A DNA stretch of 20,030 nt from Deltaproteobacteria bacterium UBA6106 (GCA_002428485.1 DIWM01000048.1:1-20030), one strand, 5' to 3'. Shown: positions 8,180 through 15,459, counted from the first letter of the stretch. Numbers and translations are program-made. Notes: generated from the sequence alone by a model not told the origin.

Positions 8180-9152
8180 CGGGATTCTCCAGTCTCGGTT
8201 TTGTGTTGTAATATATGTCGGCGTCAGGGTCTCCGATGATCCCCAGCGACAGCATGTCCACGACCTCCCTCACGCCATCCTTCACGGTAAAGGTATTTTT
8301 CATGCCGAGATATTGTTCAAGTTTTGTAAAATCGACCTGGTAGTCCCTCAGGTCGGTGCCCTTCTCAACAACATCGATCTTCAGGTCGGAGATAAACTGC
8401 TTCACAATATCGGCAATCTTTATCTTCTGATAGTTTTCGCCGTTGAAGCCCACGTTGAAAACGTTGTTCCGTACCTTCCCGAACTGTTCGACCATCGTCA
8501 TGATCACCCTTGCCGCGTCATAGACGTGGATATAGGGCCTGTACGTATAGGGCAAAAAGACATCGAGATACCTTTTTCTGTATGCGTTCATGGCAAAATC
8601 ATTTACTGTGAGATCGAAACGCATCCTCGGCGAGGCGCCGTATACGGTGGACATCCTGCATATCACCCAGTCAATACCCGGGGCTCCCTCCATCAGAAGC
8701 TTTTCCACCCTTACCTTCGTGTCGGCATAAAGAGAAAGCGGCTTCAAGACGCCGTCCTCCCTCGCAAGCCCTTCGGTTATGCCATAGTTGGAGCAGGTGG
8801 AAAGGAAGATAAAACCCTTTACGCCCTGTTTCGCAGCGAGCCCGACGATCTCCTTTGCCGCCATGTAATTTGTCTTTTCCGTCAATTCGGGAAATTTGTT
8901 GCTCGCAGGCTCTCCCACTATTGCCGCTGTGTGGATGATATAATCCACGCCCTCCAGGAGCGGCGCAATATTGTCGCTTTCAGACATGTCAAGCCGGAAG
9001 AACTCATAATTCGGATTACTTAAATGTATGAGGGGAACCTTGCTGTCGAAATAAAGAGAATCGATCACTCTGACGTTATGGCCGTTGCCGAGCGCGACAT
9101 TCGTAAGGACGGAACCAACATACCCGGCGCCCCCTGTGATAAGTATCTTCAT
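8169..9152 (-). CDS. NAD-dependent sugar epimerase/reductase (extended SDR)
   Basis: A 327-residue extended short-chain dehydrogenase. The dinucleotide motif is GGAGYVG (7-13). The active-site elements are STCSNYG (118-124) and YADTK (Y142, K146), and RPYIHVYDAARVI is the usual substrate-domain motif. The position where 4,6-dehydratases carry TDE reads TCS, so this is more likely an epimerase, reductase or 4-reductase than the LegB dehydratase. The ATG overlaps the stop of the regulator gene by one base (TGATG), placing it in the same transcript. Substrate not determinable from sequence. Confidence 0.85.
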   Translation of the reverse strand: MKILITGGAGYVGSVLTNVALGNGHNVRVIDSLYFDSKVPLIHLSNPNYEFFRLDMSESDNIAPLLEGVDYIIHTAAIVGEPASNKFPELTEKTNYMAAKEIVGLAAKQGVKGFIFLSTCSNYGITEGLAREDGVLKPLSLYADTKVRVEKLLMEGAPGIDWVICRMSTVYGASPRMRFDLTVNDFAMNAYRKRYLDVFLPYTYRPYIHVYDAARVIMTMVEQFGKVRNNVFNVGFNGENYQKIKIADIVKQFISDLKIDVVEKGTDLRDYQVDFTKLEQYLGMKNTFTVKDGVREVVDMLSLGIIGDPDADIYYNTKPRLENPVAH

Positions 9153-9511
9153 CAGTCTTTATCCCCTTTCGCCGTATCACCCGGTACGTTTTCTACCAGG
9201 CTTGATGCGTCCTTTTTCAATTCGTCTATCTCCATCTTCAGCCTCTCGTATTCCTCCATCTTTACCTGCAGGAAGTACTGGGTCTGCTTGACCCGCGCGT
9301 TAATGCCCTGCGGGGTCAATACATAGATATATGCCGCCTTATTGTACGAGTTTTTAAAACGCTGCGCCTTGACATAACCCTTTTTTATCAGTTCCTTGAC
9401 AATGTAGTTCACGCTCCCGAGGCTTAAGCCTATTTTCTTTGAAAGGTCGCGCTGCGAAATAGTACCTTCCACGGAGAATTCTTTCAATGTTTTAAATTGT
9501 GCTTCGTTCAT
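9152..9511 (-). CDS. MarR-family EPS-associated transcriptional regulator
   Basis: The 119-residue protein carries a winged helix-turn-helix (about residues 5-75). The helix pair is ISQRDLSKKIGLSLGSVNYI, and the wing includes FKNSYNKAAYIYVLTPQG. A probable coiled coil follows (about 82-108, EEYERLKMEIDELKK). This is the profile of the EPS-associated MarR family found at the head of exopolysaccharide loci. It is the first gene after a promoter and an inverted repeat, and the sugar genes follow without gaps, so it probably controls its own operon. There is no strong Shine-Dalgarno sequence; the ATG at 9511 fits the normal family N-terminus. Whether it represses or activates cannot be told. Confidence 0.88.
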   Translation of the reverse strand: MNEAQFKTLKEFSVEGTISQRDLSKKIGLSLGSVNYIVKELIKKGYVKAQRFKNSYNKAAYIYVLTPQGINARVKQTQYFLQVKMEEYERLKMEIDELKKDASSLVENVPGDTAKGDKD

Positions 9512-9580
9512 TGTAAAATTTAGGGCAGGCTACCGCCGTTGCGTTGTGGTAAAAACCGAGGATAACAATGATTTTCGATA

Positions 9581-9597
9581 TGTTCAACCACTGAACA
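9581..9597. promoter_or_regulatory. Operator-like inverted repeat upstream of the EPS regulator
   Basis: TGTTCA (9581-9586), a 5-base spacer and TGAACA (9592-9597) form a perfect 6-5-6 inverted repeat. It lies just downstream of the predicted -10 box, over the likely transcription start. A MarR-type dimer is the obvious candidate ligand, but binding is inferred. Confidence 0.45.
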
Positions 9598-9602
9598 GAT
9601 TA

Positions 9603-9631
9603 ATCATGACAGTAAAATATAGACAAGTCAA
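9603..9631 (-). promoter_or_regulatory. Sigma-70-type promoter for the EPS regulator and sugar operon
   Basis: Read on the minus strand, TTGACT (9631-9626; 5 of 6 to consensus) is followed after 17 bases by CATGAT (9608-9603; 4 of 6). It stands about 90 bases before the regulator ATG in the 151-base gap, the largest inter-gene gap inside the minus-strand polysaccharide region. The rest of the gap shows no gene. Confidence 0.5.
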
Positions 9632-9662
9632 GATATATTTTTGACATGGTGAAAAACCGGGA

Positions 9663-10406
9663 TTAGCTATTTTTAATCGCCTGAACGATCAGGATCTCCC
9701 CTTCAAGAAGTTCATTTGAGATCATGTACGGGTCGTCGGGATATTTTTTTTTCGTTAATGAGACGATCAGATTCTTTACGACAGAATAAAAGATGCCCCA
9801 TCTTTTCGCCTTTACATACCTGTTCGTAAATATCCCGGCTATCTCAAGGCCTGCCTTTTGCATTGCGTATCTTAGTTCCATAAAGGTCATGGGGTTAATA
9901 TGCTCATGCTCGTATTCCGGTAGGTTGTGGCGAAAATCCCCGCCCGGTTTTATAAATCGGAAAAAATCGTGGTAACTGTAAAATAAAAACCTGGTACGAC
10001 TTTTTACAGACATTATGTTTGGGGTTGTAAGGATAAGGCTTCCACCTGTCTTTAATACGCGGGAGAACTCTCTTATGCAGAGAAAGGGGCTCTCAAGGTG
10101 CTCGATCCCTTCAATAGAAACAACATAGTCAAAAAAGCTGTCTTCGAAAGGAAGGGGTTGGTTAAGATCTACCTGTTTGAAGGGAAGACCTGTTAATTTA
10201 AAATATTTTTCATCAATATCTACGGGTGTAACATCATAAGCTTCTCTAAGCCGTTGCGAAAGCGCTCCCTCCCCTGCAGGCGCATCGAGAAGTTTGCCTG
10301 ACGGCATCTCTTGCAATATCGAGAGCACCTTTTCCTGTGTCCCCGGGGCATTCTTATCGACAAGAACCGGGGGTTGGCTTGATTTTTCTTCCCTGTTTTC
10401 ACTCAC
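9663..10406 (-). CDS. Class I SAM-dependent methyltransferase (paralogue of the one at 12.8-13.7 kb)
   Basis: The 247-residue protein has motif I LLDAPAGEGALSQRL (39-53) and then FDYVVSIEGIEHLESP and the strand SLILTTPN. The start is GTG at 10404-10406, with AAGGGAA upstream inside the end of the glycosyltransferase gene, which it overlaps by 8 bases. The segment from ILTTPNIMSVKSRTRF to the C-terminus matches the other methyltransferase closely: HEHINP against HQHINP, and DDPYMISNELLEGE against KDPFYISDTLLDGE. The two are therefore paralogues. This copy ends IVQAIKNS and shows where the other protein should normally end. It probably methylates a glycan or glycolipid intermediate; the acceptor is unknown. 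Confidence 0.86.
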   Translation of the reverse strand: MSENREEKSSQPPVLVDKNAPGTQEKVLSILQEMPSGKLLDAPAGEGALSQRLREAYDVTPVDIDEKYFKLTGLPFKQVDLNQPLPFEDSFFDYVVSIEGIEHLESPFLCIREFSRVLKTGGSLILTTPNIMSVKSRTRFLFYSYHDFFRFIKPGGDFRHNLPEYEHEHINPMTFMELRYAMQKAGLEIAGIFTNRYVKAKRWGIFYSVVKNLIVSLTKKKYPDDPYMISNELLEGEILIVQAIKNS

Positions 10407-11514
10407 CTTTATTCCCTTTAATATGTTTTCTTAAAATATCCTCAAGCATTTTTCCGATAGTCTCTATGGAATACTTTTCAGATACCTCAAAACCCCGTTT
10501 GACAAGGGATCTGCGCAATGCTTTGTTTCCCGCGATCTCCAAAATGCCCTGGGCGATCTTCTCCGGCCTGTGAACATTTACAAAATATGCGTAATCGTGG
10601 GCCTCGTCAAAGGCAAGAAAGGGGGATATTCTTGTCAGGACCACCGGCGTTCCCGTGCTCATTGCCTCTACAGGTGGCAGCCCAAAGCCCTCTATCTCAG
10701 TGGAGGCTGAGACAAGGATATGGCTCTCCCGGTAAAGGTCCGCCATTTCAGCCTCGGATATCCTTACGAAGAAGCGGTCCACTGCTCCGTGACGCCTTTC
10801 AGCATCGGGGATGTCTGCAGGAGACACCCTTGTCAAATATACGGCCTCTCCCTGGTCCTTTAAAATCTTTACGGCATTCAGAATGTCCGGTATCGCCTTA
10901 TATTCCAGGTTAAAATTACCCACGGAAAGTATCTTCAACGTGCCTGAATAATCGAGCTCGGCGGCCTTCGGAAAAAAGACATTCCGGTCTATCCCGTTCG
11001 GCAAAAGGCTGCACGGCATACCGTATCTTTTTTCCACACCTTCAACGAGATGGGGGGAGATGGCGATCTTTACTGCAGGGAGTCTGTAAAGCCTGTCGAA
11101 CCTCCTCAACTTCCGCTTCCATCCAAATATCTTTTTTGCGTATTTCACCCTCGTCAGGACGTCTTTGGAACGAAAAAAATCCGGTACTACATCTCCCCTG
11201 ATCCTTTCAAGCACGTAATCAGGCTCAAAACCCTGCATGAAATGGAAGAGAGGTATCTTCCTTTTTCGGGCAACCTTCCAGAGGTCTCTCACGTCTTTCG
11301 GTGTCGTAACGACGATACCGTCTGCCTCGGGCACACACTCATCGTTGAAGGACTGGACGATCTCCGGCGATACCCTGAACCCCCACTCTTCGTCGATAAA
11401 TCTCGTAATTAGGTGAACTGTGTGGCCCATCTTCCTGAGGAGTTCCACGTGCTGAAAAAAGACCTTTACCCCTCCTGTCATCCCGACGTGCCTTATCGCA
11501 TATATCAGCTTCAC
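10399..11514 (-). CDS. GT4-family glycosyltransferase
   Basis: A 371-residue GT-B glycosyltransferase. The N-terminal acceptor domain opens with HVGMTGGVKVFFQH. The C-terminal donor domain has SLLPNGIDRNVFFP (169-182), ILSVGNFNLEYKAI and the E-x7-E signature EGFGLPPVE (E275, E283). No membrane segment or signal peptide is seen, so it is expected at the inner face of the cytoplasmic membrane, adding a sugar to a lipid-linked chain. The start is GTG at 11512-11514; AGGAG lies about 12 bases upstream, which is long. That AGGAG overlaps one arm of an 8-base inverted repeat whose other arm abuts the wecB stop. Donor and acceptor sugars are unknown. Confidence 0.88.
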   Translation of the reverse strand: MKLIYAIRHVGMTGGVKVFFQHVELLRKMGHTVHLITRFIDEEWGFRVSPEIVQSFNDECVPEADGIVVTTPKDVRDLWKVARKRKIPLFHFMQGFEPDYVLERIRGDVVPDFFRSKDVLTRVKYAKKIFGWKRKLRRFDRLYRLPAVKIAISPHLVEGVEKRYGMPCSLLPNGIDRNVFFPKAAELDYSGTLKILSVGNFNLEYKAIPDILNAVKILKDQGEAVYLTRVSPADIPDAERRHGAVDRFFVRISEAEMADLYRESHILVSASTEIEGFGLPPVEAMSTGTPVVLTRISPFLAFDEAHDYAYFVNVHRPEKIAQGILEIAGNKALRRSLVKRGFEVSEKYSIETIGKMLEDILRKHIKGNKGE

Positions 11515-11528
11515 TTTATAATATCACT

Positions 11529-11586
11529 CCTGTTTAATCCAAGCGCACTATCATCAACCTATATTACTGTATATCCGATAAACAGG
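11529..11586. repeat. Inverted repeat between wecB and the glycosyltransferase
   Basis: CCTGTTTA (11529-11536) and TAAACAGG (11579-11586) are perfect 8-base complements separated by 42 bases. In the transcript the 11529 arm reads TAAACAGG and includes part of the glycosyltransferase ribosome site AGGAG. Pairing could mask it until ribosomes leave wecB. There is no T-run to suggest a terminator. Confidence 0.4.
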
Positions 11587-12735
11587 TTATTGTAAAACAG
11601 AAAACAAAATATCTGTTATTTTCTTCGATGCCCTGCCGTCACCATATGGGTTCGCCGACCTTGACATCTTTTTGTACACATTTTGATCTTCCAGCAATTC
11701 CAGTGCACCATCGATGATATCCTTTTCGTCCGTTCCGACAAGCTTCACAACGCCGGCTTCGATCCCTTCGGGCCTCTCGGTTGTATTTCTCATCACGAGG
11801 ACAGGTTTGCCCAATGAGGGCGCCTCCTCCTGAATCCCCCCTGAATCGGTAAGGATAAAAAAAGAACTGCTCATCAGGAAGACGAACTCCTCGTATCCAA
11901 GAGGTTCTATCAGATAAACATTCTTCACTTTTCCGAGTATTCTCTTAACAGGCCTTTGTACATTGGGGTTCAGGTGAACAGGATATACGACTATCACGTC
12001 CTTCCTTTGTTCCGCGATCTTCCGAAGCGCGCTGCATATATTTTCAAAGCCTTCCCCGAAGTTCTCCCGCCTGTGGCCGGTAACCAGAAGCAGTTTCGAG
12101 TTTTGAGTTGAAAGTTTCAGGTTGTACTTCTTCCTGAAGTATTCCTCAAAGAACTTTTTCCTGACCCCGGACCCCTGACCCCTGACCACCTCCATAAGCG
12201 CATCAATCACCGTGTTCCCCGTTACCCATATACGGTCTTCCGCGACACCCTCTTTTAACAGGTTCGACCTGCTCCACTCCGTAGGGGCAAAATGGTAATC
12301 GGTCAGCACGCTTAAAAGGCGCCTGTTTATCTCCTCCGGGAACGGGCTGTGCTTGTTGTACGTACGAAGCCCTGCCTCAACGTGCCCGACAGGAATTTTA
12401 AAGTAAAAAGCGGCAAGCCCCGCGATAAAGGCAGTTGTCGTGTCGCCCTGCACCAGTATTGCATCGGGTTGCACTGCTTCCAGAACACCTTTAAGGCCCC
12501 TGAGAGATTTTTCGGTTATATCGAACAAATCCTGATTTGCCTTCATAATGTTCAAATCATAATCAGGGGATATTTTGAAAATCGAAAGGACCTGGTCGAG
12601 CATATGCCTGTGCTGTGCCGTAGCGCAGACGATCGTAGTGAACCGCGATCTGCGGGCCTTAAGCCTGTTGATCACCGGCGCCAGTTTGATCGCTTCCGGC
12701 CTTGTGCCAAGCACTGCCAGCACCTTTTTTTTCAT
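11587..12735 (-). CDS. wecB: UDP-N-acetylglucosamine 2-epimerase, non-hydrolysing (WecB)
   Basis: A 382-residue enzyme that interconverts UDP-GlcNAc and UDP-ManNAc in the cytoplasm. Conserved elements are VLGTRPEAIKLAP (8-20), VQGDTTTAF (95-103), GHVEAGLRT (117-125), PFPEEINRR (131-139), VTGHRREN (218-225) and TDSGGIQEEAPSLGKPVLVMR. All key parts of the family are present. The oddity is the loop between GNTVIDAL (173-180) and VTGHRREN, which is about 6 residues longer than in E. coli WecB. It is encoded partly by two in-frame arrays of 7-base repeats, at residues 184-192 (VRGQGSGVR) and 205-215. ATG at 12735 is preceded by AAGG. It is followed by a glycosyltransferase, so it probably supplies ManNAc, or a precursor, to the polymer. 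Confidence 0.92.
   Translation of the reverse strand: MKKKVLAVLGTRPEAIKLAPVINRLKARRSRFTTIVCATAQHRHMLDQVLSIFKISPDYDLNIMKANQDLFDITEKSLRGLKGVLEAVQPDAILVQGDTTTAFIAGLAAFYFKIPVGHVEAGLRTYNKHSPFPEEINRRLLSVLTDYHFAPTEWSRSNLLKEGVAEDRIWVTGNTVIDALMEVVRGQGSGVRKKFFEEYFRKKYNLKLSTQNSKLLLVTGHRRENFGEGFENICSALRKIAEQRKDVIVVYPVHLNPNVQRPVKRILGKVKNVYLIEPLGYEEFVFLMSSSFFILTDSGGIQEEAPSLGKPVLVMRNTTERPEGIEAGVVKLVGTDEKDIIDGALELLEDQNVYKKMSRSANPYGDGRASKKITDILFSVLQ
12092..12119. repeat. In-frame heptamer array 1 inside wecB
   Basis: Plus-strand units are agtttcg, agttttg, agttgaa and agtttca, four 7-base units in a row. On the coding strand they encode about residues 206-215 (LKLSTQNSKL). Confidence 0.7.
12161..12188. repeat. 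In-frame heptamer array 2 inside wecB
   Basis: Plus-strand units are ctgaccc, cggaccc, ctgaccc and ctgacca, four 7-base units, encoding about residues 183-192 (VVRGQGSGVR). It is 41 bases from the first array and uses a different unit. Confidence 0.75.
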
Positions 12736-12779
12736 AAAGCCTTACAAACCCCTCATACTGTTTTCAATCACCGCTGCCG

Positions 12780-12995
12780 AATGAACTACCACGCAGCAAG
12801 CTGCGAGGTATCAGAGGATAGAAGCGGCATGACTATGCCCCCTCACCCTGACCCTCTCCCGCAAGGGGAGAGAGTACGTTGTTGTTATGGTACTCTCCCG
12901 CAAGGGGAGAGGGGACGTTGTTGTTATGGTACTCTCCCGCGAGGGGAGAGGTAACATTGTCACCCCGCAGCAAGCTGCGGGGGGTCATCCGGATT
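12780..12995. repeat. Dispersed palindromic element, copy 1 (expanded)
   Basis: The 216-base block shares both boundaries and most of its sequence with 19750-19885. It runs from aatgaactacc to tcatccggatt. Each end carries a GCAGC-AA-GCTGC hairpin: the left one at 12789-12808 has an A/A mismatch and the right one at 12963-12982 is perfect, with 9-base arms. The middle holds CTCTCCC/GGGGAGAG palindromes, a motif type widespread in bacterial genomes. It has no coding capacity for a transposase, so it is REP- or MITE-like. It covers the end of the upstream methyltransferase gene. Confidence 0.85.
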
Positions 12996-13702
12996 GAATT
13001 TTTCCTTGCGATAAAGATCAGATCCTCTCCGTCAAGCAGCGTATCAGATATATAAAAAGGATCCTTCGGAAATCTCTTTTTCGTTTTATGCCTGATAACA
13101 GATTTTATGAGCGGGTGCATCAATCTCCATTTTGTTACCCTTTTATTCGTTGCAACCGCTTCTATGGAAAAACCGTATTTCGTAAGGATATGCTTCATCT
13201 CACCGTAAAAGACAGGATTGATATGCTGGTGATCGAATTCTTCAACAAAAAATCTTGATTCCCCTTTAACGGGTCCGAAATATCTGAAATAATCGAGGTA
13301 GCTGCAGAAGAGAAACCTCAGGCGCGATTTGATTGTCATCACATTCGGGGTTGTAACGATCAGGCAGCCGTTGTCATTCAGCAGCCTGGAACATTCCCTG
13401 ACAAGATGATGGGGGTTTTCTATATGCTCCACCCCTTCGATACAGATCACGTAATCAAAGCTGCTGTTCCTGAAGGGGAGATTATGATTCAGGTCAACCT
13501 GCACGACCCTGCGGTTCTGGTACAATATGTTGTTCACCTCCAGGTCGCCGAGAAAAACAGTAAACCCTGCCTCTTCGAGGTCCTTTGAGAAGGCCCCTTG
13601 CCCGGAGGGGATATCGAGAACGGCCCCCTTTGGATTTTTTTCCATATAATCCAGGATCAACTCTCTCGTACCGCTTAAGGCATAGCTTTTCAGGTCAGTC
13701 AT
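12833..13702 (-). CDS. Class I SAM-dependent methyltransferase with a repeat-derived C-terminal tail
   Basis: Of its 289 residues, the first 236 form a methyltransferase: motif I VLDIPSGQGAFSK (28-40), FDYVICIEGVEHIENP, LIVTTPN (114-120) and HQHINP (158-163). It is paralogous to the protein at 9663-10406. That paralogue ends at IVQAIKNS; here IFIARKNS ends at S236, exactly where the dispersed element begins (12995). The remaining 53 residues are encoded by the element and contain SPLAGEYHNNNVP-type 13-residue repeats ending SPLAGEGQGEGA. The tail is low complexity and unlikely to be catalytic. The ATG is 8 bases after the TldE stop, with a weak ribosome site. The substrate is probably a glycan or glycolipid by context; this is inference. 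Confidence 0.82.
   Translation of the reverse strand: MTDLKSYALSGTRELILDYMEKNPKGAVLDIPSGQGAFSKDLEEAGFTVFLGDLEVNNILYQNRRVVQVDLNHNLPFRNSSFDYVICIEGVEHIENPHHLVRECSRLLNDNGCLIVTTPNVMTIKSRLRFLFCSYLDYFRYFGPVKGESRFFVEEFDHQHINPVFYGEMKHILTKYGFSIEAVATNKRVTKWRLMHPLIKSVIRHKTKKRFPKDPFYISDTLLDGEDLIFIARKNSIRMTPRSLLRGDNVTSPLAGEYHNNNVPSPLAGEYHNNNVLSPLAGEGQGEGA
12854..12950. repeat. Tandem 39-base repeat within the element
   Basis: The 19-base palindrome CTCTCCCGCAAGGGGAGAG starts at 12854, 12893 and 12932 (the third copy has GCGAGG), exactly 39 bases apart, joined by acgttgttgttatggta-like spacers. The second copy of the element has only one such palindrome. Because 39 is a multiple of 3, the frame of the overlapping gene is kept. 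Confidence 0.85.
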
Positions 13703-13710
13703 GATATTCT

Positions 13711-15006
13711 TTATACCCCGCTTATTTTTATATCTTCAGCATAAAGTGACGGCGACCCAAAGGTCCCGTAAAACATCAGGTCCGTTCCAACCGCCTTCAC
13801 GTTATTCAATAATTGAAAGATATTCCCTGAGAAGATGACCCCCTTGAAAGGCGTCGGCGCACCGCCCTTATAGATATGCCCGATGGCGCCAAGGGAAAAA
13901 TCGCCTGTTACAGGGTTTGCGGTATGGGTTCCCATAAGTTCCTCTATCACGATGCCGTTAGTGAAGGAACTGCGAATGTCTGCTGCTCCTTTCTCTATGA
14001 ACATCCCGCGCGGCCCGCATTTTGGCGGTTCCTTGATGCCCGTTCGCGTTCCGTTGCCCGTTGAAGGCACTCCAAACTTCCTGCCATAATACGAATCGTA
14101 CAGGAATCCCCGGAAAAGACCGTTTTTTACAACAACGTTCTCCCCTGCCGGAACACCCTCGCCGTCAAAATAAAACCCGCCCGCACCTGCTAATCCCGAA
14201 TCAACGATATTGACCACGTCGGCAAAACATTTCTCCCCTACCCTGTCTTTGAGACGGGTTTTGTTCTTATAAAGGTTCTCGGCAAGAAAAGAGCTTGCCA
14301 ATATGTCGACGAGATCGCAGGAGGCCTGAGGCGTCAGTATTCCTTCATATGTGCCCGTTTCCAGTTGCCTGCCCGACAGAAAAGAAAGGGCCTTCTGCGC
14401 GATGCCCCTGCCCAGCACCTCTCCGTCCATCCTGCCCCAGTGATTGGACCATGACCAGTCATACCACGAGACCTCATCTTCGTCTTTGGCGACGCACAGG
14501 CCCGTAAGGATATAGAGCGTCTTTTTTCCTTCAGCGTTCAGCCCCTTTGAATTCATGATCCTCGTCTCGATCTCGATCTCATGGAGCTCGCAGTTGCGTG
14601 TCGCAACTATTCTCCTGTCGTAATCTATGATGGCCTTCTCCATATTGAAGAGCGTTTCTTTCTTCTCCGAATCATCCGCCCCCTTATCATCGCAGAGGTC
14701 CGCAGCGGGATATTTTTCATATCTCATGGGAAAATCTCTGTCCTCGTCGTGAACTGCAAAAGGTATAATCTGCGCGAGATTCCGCACAAGAGATTCTGTG
14801 GCTTCTTCTCCCCGGTCATAGGTGTACGCAAAGGTCATACGGTTATCCCTGATTCCCCTGATCGCTATGCCTTCCTCCTCTTTTACCTCGAGACCATAAA
14901 GTTCTTTTTCCCTGCTTTCGATCTTTTTACTTTTTTCTTTATGATAGTAAAGCTCGTAATCATCAAACAATCCTGATACGGCAGCCTCTATCTTTTCGTA
15001 GCCCAT
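13711..15006 (-). CDS. pmbA: TldE/PmbA-family protein of the TldD/E metalloprotease type
   Basis: With the start at ATG 15004-15006 the protein has 431 residues; a GTG directly before it (15009) is also possible, and GGAG lies 9 and 6 bases upstream respectively. The N-terminal half has the ELYYHKEKSKKIESREKEL region. The C-terminal half has GNGTRTGIKEPPKCGPRGMF, GIVIEELMGTHTANPVTGDF and GAIGHIYKGGA, all typical of PmbA/TldE. The HExxxH zinc motif of TldD is absent, as expected for the non-catalytic E partner. The TldD/E pair cleaves unfolded peptides such as microcin B17 precursor or CcdA. No tldD lies in the window. It sits at the end of the recN operon, directly after the acetyltransferase. 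Confidence 0.86.
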   Translation of the reverse strand: MGYEKIEAAVSGLFDDYELYYHKEKSKKIESREKELYGLEVKEEEGIAIRGIRDNRMTFAYTYDRGEEATESLVRNLAQIIPFAVHDEDRDFPMRYEKYPAADLCDDKGADDSEKKETLFNMEKAIIDYDRRIVATRNCELHEIEIETRIMNSKGLNAEGKKTLYILTGLCVAKDEDEVSWYDWSWSNHWGRMDGEVLGRGIAQKALSFLSGRQLETGTYEGILTPQASCDLVDILASSFLAENLYKNKTRLKDRVGEKCFADVVNIVDSGLAGAGGFYFDGEGVPAGENVVVKNGLFRGFLYDSYYGRKFGVPSTGNGTRTGIKEPPKCGPRGMFIEKGAADIRSSFTNGIVIEELMGTHTANPVTGDFSLGAIGHIYKGGAPTPFKGVIFSGNIFQLLNNVKAVGTDLMFYGTFGSPSLYAEDIKISGV

Positions 15007-15009
15007 CAC

Positions 15010-15459
15010 TTATATCTCCAGTATCATCGCTACCTCATCGCATTCGGGGAACTTGTGGCACTTCACGCAATCCGACCATATCTTTTGCGGGAAAATCCTT
15101 TTGTCTGCGATCTTAAAACCGCACTTTTCAAAGAATCCCACCTGGTAGGTAAGAAGGAACACCTTGCCGATGCCATAATCCCTCGCCTCATCGATACAGG
15201 CATTGACCAGCAACCTGCCGATCCCCTTCTTTCTCTCCGGTTCAGCAACTATCAGGGAGCGGATCTCCGCGAGGTCTTCCCAGCATATATGGAAAGCGCC
15301 TGTCCCGATAATATCTCTCCCTTCTTCGCAAATAAAATAATCGCGGAGGTTGTCGTAAAGCTCCCCAAGGGGCCTCGCAAGCATCTCGCCGCGCGCCGCG
15401 GCGCTGTTCACCATAGTATGGATCTTTCTGATGTCTTTTATATTGGCTTTTTTAATCAT
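15010..15459 (-). CDS. GNAT N-acetyltransferase, short ArgA-like
   Basis: A 149-residue single-domain GNAT protein. The acetyl-CoA loop is PERKKGIGRLLV (74-85). The end carries a conserved FPQKIWSDC...CHKFPEC motif, with C131, C134 and C140 spaced Cx2Cx5C. That tail and length recall the short stand-alone N-acetylglutamate synthases of several anaerobic and actinobacterial lineages, which make N-acetylglutamate for arginine synthesis. Other GNAT substrates remain possible. Its start overlaps the recN end by 8 bases, and its stop touches the TldE start. No arginine genes are nearby. Confidence 0.75.
   Translation of the reverse strand: MIKKANIKDIRKIHTMVNSAAARGEMLARPLGELYDNLRDYFICEEGRDIIGTGAFHICWEDLAEIRSLIVAEPERKKGIGRLLVNACIDEARDYGIGKVFLLTYQVGFFEKCGFKIADKRIFPQKIWSDCVKCHKFPECDEVAMILEI

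Noticed and set aside
7995..9023. A 342-residue open frame on the plus strand
   Set aside because: It is the complement of the aminotransferase and epimerase genes, resembles no family and is His/Val-rich as antisense frames often are.
12854..12950. Three regularly spaced palindromes resembling a tiny CRISPR array
   Set aside because: The spacers are nearly identical to each other rather than unique, the unit is part of a dispersed element, and there are no cas genes.
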